Origin: Bdellovibrionaceae bacterium UBA1609
GTDB taxonomy: Bacteria > Bdellovibrionota > Bdellovibrionia > Bdellovibrionales > UBA1609
DNA length: 64,000 nucleotides
NCBI GenBank assembly: GCA_002321895.1
Contig: DCMZ01000017.1
Coordinates: 62,001 to 126,000 of the forward strand
Reading direction: 5' to 3'
Shown here piece by piece: positions 58,350 through 64,000 of this stretch. The notes below the pieces were generated by a model, which made no database searches, was not told the origin of the DNA, and saw only the letters and a program-made list of their open reading frames with translations. Each line of letters starts with the position of its first letter. Position 1 is the first letter of the stretch. Made by a program: the position numbers and the translations under genes.

Positions 58350-59612
58350 CTAACTCTTCACCATTAAACCATCCGCCAGAGAGTTTCTATAAGCCCTCCA
58401 TGCCGGAACAACACTGACTATAACACTTCCAACGAGTATCGCACACAAGTAGATCACATCATTAAAGGTGGGAGCAAAGAGTCCCAAAGTCATACCCATC
58501 TCAGATTCCAAAACAGGCCTAGACACAGTCAACCCAAAATATAGAACCAACAATCCGGCCACCATTCCGGATAAAGTAAGCACACAAGACTCGACAATGA
58601 GAACGGAAAATATAAACGATTTTTTAGCCCCCACAGACCGTAAAATGGCCATTTCTCGACGCCGCTCATTCATTGTGGCCAATAACGATATTACCATCCC
58701 TATCAATGTAACAAAAAACACCATGATGCTTACAGCGAACAGGGCGTTTTCAGCTAAGCCAATTGTTTCCCAAAGATTCCTCAACGTAACCCCCGGAAGT
58801 ATGGCTAATAGGGCTTCTTCCCTGAAATCATTGATTTCTCGCTGAACGTTAAAAATAGCAATCTTAGATTTTAACTTTATGAAAAATGCTGTAATCGCTG
58901 CAGGCTTAATATCCATATTCAACAAATGACTCTGAGACACTTCTTCTCCAGGCCGTGGAGGTGCACCATCCTTCCAATCTACATGCAACGCATGCATAGC
59001 TTCTAAAGAAATATGAACTGATTTGTCTACAGGCGTACCTGTTGAATCTAGAATCCCCACAATAGAAAAGGGCTTGTCCGCGTGCTCCTGGAAACTCACC
59101 TCTCCAGATCCATGTGATAACGTAATTTTTTCTCCCAGACTGTACCCTAAGGACTTCGCTATTTGACTACCAATAACAACGTCAAACAAACCCTCAAAAG
59201 CCTTCCCTTGGGAAAAAGACAATTTTTTATCACCTGCAAACCGATAAAATTTAAAATAATTCCCATTGGTCCCTACCACTCTAAATCCGCGATGGGAGTC
59301 TCCTAATGAAATGGGAATGGTCCAAGCCACCTTCTCGTGAACACTAAACCTCTCATAGGATTGATAGGAAACATTATTGGTAGCATCTCCTATCCTAAAT
59401 ACCGAATAGAGTAGCAAATTAACCGGACCGCTTCTCGCACCAGCTATCAGGTCCACTCCAGAAACCGTGGACTCGAAACTTTTCCTAGCTCCAGATCGCA
59501 CCCTCTCAATGCCCAATAAAAGCGAAACACTTAAAGCAATAGACAGAATCGTAAGAAAGGTTGTTGCTTTTCGATTAAATAGACTTTTAATTACTACCTT
59601 AATCATTGTCAT
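58350..59612 (-). CDS. ABC transporter permease, MacB/FtsX type
   Basis: 420 residues: N-terminal helix (TTFLTILSIALSVSLLLGIE), a large periplasmic domain (SQIAKSLGYSLGEKITLSHG, EHADKPFSIVGILDSTGTPV), then three helices near the C terminus (AVSIMVFFVTLIGMVISLLA, LTLSGMVAGLLVLYFGLTVS, LCAILVGSVIVSVVPAWRAY). REMAILRSVGAKKSFIF is the FtsX cytoplasmic loop. With the ATPase encoded 11 bp upstream it makes a two-part transporter. GGAG precedes the ATG. Confidence 0.92.
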   Translation of the reverse strand: MTMIKVVIKSLFNRKATTFLTILSIALSVSLLLGIERVRSGARKSFESTVSGVDLIAGARSGPVNLLLYSVFRIGDATNNVSYQSYERFSVHEKVAWTIPISLGDSHRGFRVVGTNGNYFKFYRFAGDKKLSFSQGKAFEGLFDVVIGSQIAKSLGYSLGEKITLSHGSGEVSFQEHADKPFSIVGILDSTGTPVDKSVHISLEAMHALHVDWKDGAPPRPGEEVSQSHLLNMDIKPAAITAFFIKLKSKIAIFNVQREINDFREEALLAILPGVTLRNLWETIGLAENALFAVSIMVFFVTLIGMVISLLATMNERRREMAILRSVGAKKSFIFSVLIVESCVLTLSGMVAGLLVLYFGLTVSRPVLESEMGMTLGLFAPTFNDVIYLCAILVGSVIVSVVPAWRAYRNSLADGLMVKS

Positions 59613-59623
59613 GAAATGAACTC

Positions 59624-60337
59624 CTATTCATTCGTGTCGGCCGTAAAGGATCTATTTATCTCCTCTAAAGAAACCACCCGATCGAAGTTTTTACCCAAAT
59701 CCAAGTCATGACTTACAAAAACAAGAGAAGTCCCATTTCTATTACACTCATCAAACAGAAGTCTTAAAAAGCGGTCCCTAATATTTGAATCCAAGGCCGA
59801 TGTTGGTTCGTCAGCAATTACCATTTCTGGGCGCCCAATCAAAGCTCTCGCTGTCGCTACCCGTTGCTGCTGCCCCACACTAAGTTGAGTTACACTTTTT
59901 TCCTCCAAAATATGAGGGTCAAGCCTTAAAGCCGACAGCAGACGACGAGCTTCGTCTCCTAGTGAAGACGCCTGCTCTAAAACTCGCATTGCTTTTCTTT
60001 TTGAAAACTCACAAGGCAAAGTTATATTTTCTACAGCGTTAAGATACGGAAGCAAATTAAACATTTGAAAAATAAATCCCATTTGATCTCCACGGACCAA
60101 ATCTCTAGCCTCAGAACTCATTTCATTTAAATTCATTCCGTTAAAGGTGATCTCACCTCTTTGAGGAGTTAACACTCCCCCGATGAGATTCAAGAGTGTG
60201 GATTTTCCGCTACCACTTGGCCCATGCAGAAAAACCTTCTCCCCTTGGGCCACAGAGAAACTATCGATATCCAAGACCGCCGAAGTCGAACTCGGCCAGG
60301 AAAAACTTAATCTAGAAACCTCTAAAATGGGATTCAT
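59624..60337 (-). CDS. ABC transporter ATP-binding protein, LolD/MacB-like
   Basis: 237 residues with Walker A GPSGSGKSTLLNLIGG, Q loop GFIFQMFNLLPYLNAVEN, signature LSVGQQQRVATARALIG, Walker B MVIADEPTSALD and the switch His in FVSHDLDLG. A mechanotransmission ATPase type rather than a classical importer. The ATG overlaps the DUF2796 stop (ATGA). It is part of the zinc-linked operon. Confidence 0.94.
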   Translation of the reverse strand: MNPILEVSRLSFSWPSSTSAVLDIDSFSVAQGEKVFLHGPSGSGKSTLLNLIGGVLTPQRGEITFNGMNLNEMSSEARDLVRGDQMGFIFQMFNLLPYLNAVENITLPCEFSKRKAMRVLEQASSLGDEARRLLSALRLDPHILEEKSVTQLSVGQQQRVATARALIGRPEMVIADEPTSALDSNIRDRFLRLLFDECNRNGTSLVFVSHDLDLGKNFDRVVSLEEINRSFTADTNE

Positions 60338-60900
60338 TGACCACCTAAATTAAACATTGGTGATTTTGGGCTGAGTACTGTCGAAAATTGACCCTTCGAT
60401 GTAACTCCTTGGGCCTTCAATTTTTTAATCCCTTTAAACTTTATGAAAGAAAGCACTTTGACTGATTCAATATGCTCTGGTTTGGAGCAAATAAATGAAT
60501 AATTCACCTCGAATTCTGAATGCATCTCCTCATCATGATCATGGCTTTGCTCTTCACTGTGGTCATCATGATCTTCTACCAATTCAGTTTCAATTTTCGC
60601 TGGTTTCGATATTTTACATTTGGCTTTTTCAGAAAGTAGAACGTTAGAGTTAACTATTTTAAAGAAACCAAGAGCGTCTTCAACAAGCAATTTTTGCTTA
60701 TCGGAGCTAGGCTTGTGCTCAAAGCCAACAATATCATTAGCGGGAAATTCAAATTCAATCAGCAACTCGTTTCCATCTATAGCCACATTCATCTGACCTG
60801 TTCCATGTTCGTGGGCCTCGTGATGCCTATGCTCAGAATGGTCGTCCGCAGACACAGTAAATACAAAGAAAAGTATCAAAATCGAGCTAAAGTAATTCAC
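60334..60900 (-). CDS. zrgA: DUF2796 (ZrgA-like) periplasmic zinc-binding protein
   Basis: 188 residues from the GTG at 60900, with AAGGGG five bases upstream. After a signal sequence (YFSSILILFFVFTVSA) comes DDHSEHRHHEAHEHGTGQMN, a His-rich N terminus, then LLIEFEFPANDIVGFEHKP, the DUF2796 core, and a second acidic His stretch (EDHDDHSEEQSHDHDEEMHS). Such proteins bind zinc in the periplasm (ZrgA of Vibrio is the named example, from memory). Its neighbours on the downstream side are the ABC ATPase, permease and DUF3299. Confidence 0.88.
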   Translation of the reverse strand: MNYFSSILILFFVFTVSADDHSEHRHHEAHEHGTGQMNVAIDGNELLIEFEFPANDIVGFEHKPSSDKQKLLVEDALGFFKIVNSNVLLSEKAKCKISKPAKIETELVEDHDDHSEEQSHDHDEEMHSEFEVNYSFICSKPEHIESVKVLSFIKFKGIKKLKAQGVTSKGQFSTVLSPKSPMFNLGGQ

Positions 60901-60992
60901 AGCCACCCCTTTTTTTTAGAAACTCCGCGATTATTATAGCCATATGTATGTAAAAGACAAATTATCCCAATAGAAATGATAGTTTTTATTGC

Positions 60993-61007
60993 AAATGACT
61001 TGCATTT
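60993..61007. promoter_or_regulatory. Candidate Zur-type operator between divergent zinc operons
   Basis: AAATG-ACTTG-CATTT forms a 5-bp-arm inverted repeat, with an overlapping GCAA/TTGC pair, in the middle of the 214-bp gap between zrgA and the small secreted protein gene. It has some resemblance to Zur boxes but is not a clear match. Confidence 0.3.
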
Positions 61008-61114
61008 AGTTAAATCTTAGAATTGTTTATTATTTGTGAACTGGCATTCATCTATCACACCCATAATCGACAATATTTGATAAACTTCAAATCGACCCTC
61101 TTTTAGGAAGCATC

Positions 61115-61375
61115 GTGAAAAAAACCACCTTAGTAGTAATATTATTGATTAACTACCCAACCCTAGCGTGCCGATTTCACAATGGAGCTGGTGGGTCATT
61201 TTCCTTCCTTCCTCCAGAGGAGCGTTTTGAAATGCACAAGAAATCTAAAGACCCATTCGCAAATCCACCTACGAACCTTAATGACGAAAATCAAAACCTC
61301 CCATTCAACCTTGAGAACCCTAAAGATCAATCACTCACCAACAATCCCCAAACCATAGTGCCTAGATCGAAATAG
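61115..61375 (+). CDS. Small secreted protein, zinc locus
   Basis: 86 residues from a GTG with AGGAAG upstream. A signal helix (TTLVVILLINYPTLA) is followed directly by CRFHNGAGGSFSFLPPEERF, so the Cys could be lipidated or metal-binding with His. The rest is Asn/Pro-rich and probably disordered. It lies 87 bp before zur. Function unknown. Confidence 0.62.
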   Translation: MKKTTLVVILLINYPTLACRFHNGAGGSFSFLPPEERFEMHKKSKDPFANPPTNLNDENQNLPFNLENPKDQSLTNNPQTIVPRSK

Positions 61376-61462
61376 AAAGTGGTAATAAAATTTTCTTACG
61401 GAAAGATTGCATTTTTTATTCTGAGCGTTCTATAAAATTGTTAGCTTTCAATGAGGACTAAA

Positions 61463-61909
61463 ATGATTCGATGCGCCCGTCATAATTTAAAAAAAGAGCA
61501 GTGCTATTTTCTCGAAACTCTTCGCAGCAACGGTGGCCGCATTACAGAGCAAAGAAAGTCTATTATTGAAGCGATAATCAAGTATCCAGGACCATTCAGC
61601 GCTGACGAACTGTTAAGCTCCATAAGAAAAGAACAGATTGACTTAGTCACCATATATCGCTCCCTGGCTAAGTTTACACAACTCAACCTTTTACGAAGTG
61701 TCGATCTCTCCGATGGCACAATGAGATATGAATTCCTTCCAGAGCAAGAGCACCATCATCACCACATCATTTGCAAGAACTGTAAGTCTATTGAGCCCAT
61801 AAACCTTTGTTCAGTGAAAAAACACGAAAAACAAATTGCAAAAATGGGCTACTCAAATGTTTCACACAAACTCGAATTTTTTGGTATTTGTAAGAAGTGT
61901 GCGAGCTAA
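61463..61909 (+). CDS. zur: Fur-family repressor, probably Zur
   Basis: 148 residues from the ATG at 61463 with GAGG six bases upstream (the ATG at 61451 is also in frame). The winged helix (GGRITEQRKSIIEAIIKYPG, VTIYRSLAKFTQLNLLRSV) is followed by EHHHHHIICKNCKSIEPINL, the regulatory metal site and one CxxC, and CKKC at the end, the second CxxC of the structural zinc site. Fur, Zur and PerR are alike; the neighbouring zinc genes and COG0523 GTPase favour Zur. It overlaps nothing but is 2 bp from the GTPase gene. Confidence 0.88.
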   Translation: MIRCARHNLKKEQCYFLETLRSNGGRITEQRKSIIEAIIKYPGPFSADELLSSIRKEQIDLVTIYRSLAKFTQLNLLRSVDLSDGTMRYEFLPEQEHHHHHIICKNCKSIEPINLCSVKKHEKQIAKMGYSNVSHKLEFFGICKKCAS

Positions 61910-61911
61910 TA

Positions 61912-62805
61912 ATGGAACCTCTAATTGTCATCGTTGGGTTTCTCGGCGCAGGAAAAACCACCTTACTTAAAAAACTTGTTTCTAACTGCCTCGAAAGCAA
62001 TATGGACCCCTTTGTTATTCTTAATGATTATGAAAATGCATCTGTTGACTCTCAATTATTTCTAAACCTACTATCTAATGATCAAATCGAAGCACTGAGC
62101 GGAAGCTGTATTTGTTGCAGCGGGATAAATGAACTCCGACAATCCGTTAATAACACGCCGACAAGAACTAATGGAATCACACTTATTGAAGCCAACGGCA
62201 CCACTGACGCATGCTCACTTATGGAATTCTTGGGAGTGGGGGTAAAAAAACAACTTTCACCCCCAATACAAATTTCTGTCGTTGAGGTTGAACAATGGCA
62301 AAAACGAGGGCCACACAACGAACTGGAAGCCAATCAAATACAAGTTTCTTCATTGGTCGTTCTAAATCGCTACCAAGAGTCTGACAATCGCCGAATTGAA
62401 GAAGTAAAAGCCAATATTCATCAGCTAAATCCTTATGCTAAAATTATAAACTGGGACAACCTAGATATCGAAATTATCAATGATTTGAAATCAATAAATT
62501 ATCAAACTGAAAAAATGGATCATTTAAAATCACATTGGTCGTCTTACTCTATAGACTTACCAGATCCCATGGAGTCCAAACAACTGGATCAGCTTTTAAA
62601 TTCACTCCCCAAGAGCCTCTTGAGAGTCAAAGGCTGTACTCGTTTGGATGATCTCGATCAATACATATACTTTGAAAAATCTCCTTCAGGAAAAATCACA
62701 AAAAGAGAATTTAAAAGTCGGTTGATTTCGGGACCTAAGCTATTAGTGGTTGGACCGGGTTCGGATCCCAATAAAATTAAAAAATTACTTCAAGAGACCC
62801 TTTGA
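61912..62805 (+). CDS. COG0523-family GTPase (zinc metallochaperone type)
   Basis: 298 residues. Walker A GFLGAGKTT is at 9-17, and the CxCC metal motif is SGSCICCSG at about residues 64-71 (Cys66, 68, 69). ITLIEANGTTDACSLMEF is the switch region. The base-recognition motif, usually NKxD or TKxD, reads VVLNRYQES, so GTP specificity is doubtful. Members under Zur control deliver zinc to key enzymes when it is scarce. The ATG is 2 bp after the zur stop, implying co-transcription. Confidence 0.88.
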   Translation: MEPLIVIVGFLGAGKTTLLKKLVSNCLESNMDPFVILNDYENASVDSQLFLNLLSNDQIEALSGSCICCSGINELRQSVNNTPTRTNGITLIEANGTTDACSLMEFLGVGVKKQLSPPIQISVVEVEQWQKRGPHNELEANQIQVSSLVVLNRYQESDNRRIEEVKANIHQLNPYAKIINWDNLDIEIINDLKSINYQTEKMDHLKSHWSSYSIDLPDPMESKQLDQLLNSLPKSLLRVKGCTRLDDLDQYIYFEKSPSGKITKREFKSRLISGPKLLVVGPGSDPNKIKKLLQETL

Positions 62806-62809
62806 GATC

Positions 62810-64000
62810 CTATTGAATTATGGGAACTACGGAAACTAAGTTTTTAGGCAGAAGTTTTATTTTTAAATCCAAACAGTCTTCTACAACATTATCGTCTTCA
62901 AATCGACTTGTAACCAATATTGATCGGTCCTCTATTCCCAATTTACGAATGAGGTCTGCTCCGGTTTGTTTGTGTCCCAATAATTCAAAATCACAAAGAA
63001 ATGTGGTCCCTGCACTTGAAGCTTCAACCATCTGACTGAACTCGTCGGGTGAGTAAGCGTGTCTTATATTTGTCCTTTTATCTAACCGACTTCCCCATAT
63101 AGAATGGATACTACGCTCATCGTCCAAAACAACCACATCAGTGGTCCTAGATAAATTTAATTCGTTCAAAAACCAGTCTGGGGCAACCACATCGGGTAAG
63201 GTGATAAATGCTTCGGTTCCCCGTCCGGAAGGGTGGCTATTAAAATCAAGTTCGCCTCCCCAGGAACGGATCGTTTTAACGGCATTTAGAACGCCTAAAC
63301 CATGACCACTGGTGTTGCTAGATTTACCAAAAGTCACCTCTTCTTTGCCGAGTTTTGTTAATACATGCGCTGGGATGCCTACACCAGTATCTTTAATTAC
63401 AATTTGATTTTTCCCACCACCTCTAAATATCTCTACAGTGACAGTCCCAGAGCCCTCTAGGGATTCAACGGCATTATCAATTAAATTACTTATCACTCTT
63501 TTAAACTCACTTTTCCTGATTTTAGAAAATATCCCAAAGGAAATTGAGTCTAATGAAAACTGAATAGAAACATTTTTTTGCGACGAAAACTGTAACCTTT
63601 TTTCGGAAATAACAGTTTCTATCAAACCTGAAAGGAGTTCTGGCTTCAACTCGTCGACATTACTTGTATCCCGATGGCTTTCCAATAGATTGTTAGCAAT
63701 ATCAGTAATTCTCTCAGTCGCATTTTGCAAAATATGGCGCTGATCTTCCGGAAGATCTGTGGAAATTTTAGCAAGAACATTCAAGGCTGCTAAAGGAGAC
63801 CGGATATCATGCGCTACCGAACGAGACATGGCTATGGATGCCTCACGCTTTGAAGCCTTGACCATTTCTTCTCGAGACGAAACCACTTCATCAATGAGAG
63901 TTTTAATAGCCGTATGTAAATCTTCAATACGGTCGTTTTTTGACAACTGCCCCACCACACTCTTATCGGTGACTTTAGAAATATGCGATATGATATCTAA
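62810..64000 (-). CDS. Hybrid sensor histidine kinase with C-terminal receiver domain, partial
   Basis: The frame is open to the right window edge (LDIISHISKVTDKSVVGQLS at the start of what is visible), so the N-terminal sensor is missing. Visible order: coiled linker, DHp box VAHDIRSPLAALNVLAK with the phospho-His, N box VISNLIDNAVES, G1 DTGVGIPAH, G2 GHGLGVLNA, and after about residue 255 a receiver domain with VVVLDDERS, the acceptor Asp in FLCDFELLG, VTS and a Lys in LPKNL. The receiver is C-terminal, as in hybrid kinases. It converges with the GTPase gene, 4 bp apart. Confidence 0.9.
   Translation of the reverse strand, partial: LDIISHISKVTDKSVVGQLSKNDRIEDLHTAIKTLIDEVVSSREEMVKASKREASIAMSRSVAHDIRSPLAALNVLAKISTDLPEDQRHILQNATERITDIANNLLESHRDTSNVDELKPELLSGLIETVISEKRLQFSSQKNVSIQFSLDSISFGIFSKIRKSEFKRVISNLIDNAVESLEGSGTVTVEIFRGGGKNQIVIKDTGVGIPAHVLTKLGKEEVTFGKSSNTSGHGLGVLNAVKTIRSWGGELDFNSHPSGRGTEAFITLPDVVAPDWFLNELNLSRTTDVVVLDDERSIHSIWGSRLDKRTNIRHAYSPDEFSQMVEASSAGTTFLCDFELLGHKQTGADLIRKLGIEDRSILVTSRFEDDNVVEDCLDLKIKLLPKNLVSVVPIIQ

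Overview
The window (about 42-43% G+C by eye) looks like a chromosomal segment from a Gram-negative, Bdellovibrio-like bacterium (Bdellovibrionota). This is inferred from the combination of C5-pathway heme genes, a complete Bat (MoxR/DUF58/VWA/TPR/BatD) operon, RNase Y, SpoVG, a membrane-anchored FtsY, outer-membrane beta-barrels and lipobox proteins. No species can be named without a search. Coding density is high, most genes lie on the minus strand, and many starts are GTG or TTG supported by clear ribosome binding sites. There are no transposases, phage genes or CRISPR arrays.

Layout. 1-3190 (minus): hemA-hemC-hemL, with hemL cut by the window edge; hemA is unusually short and hemC carries a HemD-like tail. 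3360-7279: lineage-type proteins of unclear function (membrane protein, 2OG-Fe(II) oxygenase with an extra C-terminal domain, ankyrin protein, secreted proteins). 7332-9171: spermidine synthesis (speE plus a eukaryotic-type AdoMet decarboxylase). 9296-13205: glycosyltransferase, acyl-CoA dehydrogenase, cysteine desulfurase and A-type Fe-S carrier. 13286-17863 (minus): zapA, folate cyclo-ligase, rny, tyrS and a ferredoxin with an Arg/Asn-rich tail. 17949-29447 (minus): Na/Pi cotransporter, ftsY, a 56-codon membrane peptide gene, smc, ppdK, glyS and a J-like membrane protein; mrp runs divergently. 30326-30637 is a structured non-coding stretch ending in a strong terminator.

30638-42484 (minus): cell-envelope block. 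A tightly overlapping moxR-DUF58-membrane protein-batA-batB-batC-batD-slt operon is followed by a LysM-rich MltD-like lytic transglycosylase. On the plus strand 42655-45681 carries an HtpX-like protein that has lost both zinc-binding histidines, a DUF1844 protein, an HtrA protease and spoVG, then a tRNA-Gln gene.

46184-63000 is dominated by metal and ion homeostasis: a ZnuA/ZnuB pair with a porin-like protein but no ATPase; a small CsoR-controlled heavy-metal set (HMA protein, MerT-like protein, Cys/His-rich secreted proteins) with an operator placed between the -35 and -10 boxes; a lipid kinase-KtrB-KtrA potassium operon with a structured leader; and a second zinc locus (DUF2796, ABC ATPase, permease, DUF3299, methyltransferase) divergent from a Zur-type Fur repressor and a CxCC-motif COG0523 GTPase. 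An identical 16-17 bp palindrome core precedes both the potassium operon and an outer-membrane protein gene, suggesting a shared regulator. The window ends inside a hybrid histidine kinase.
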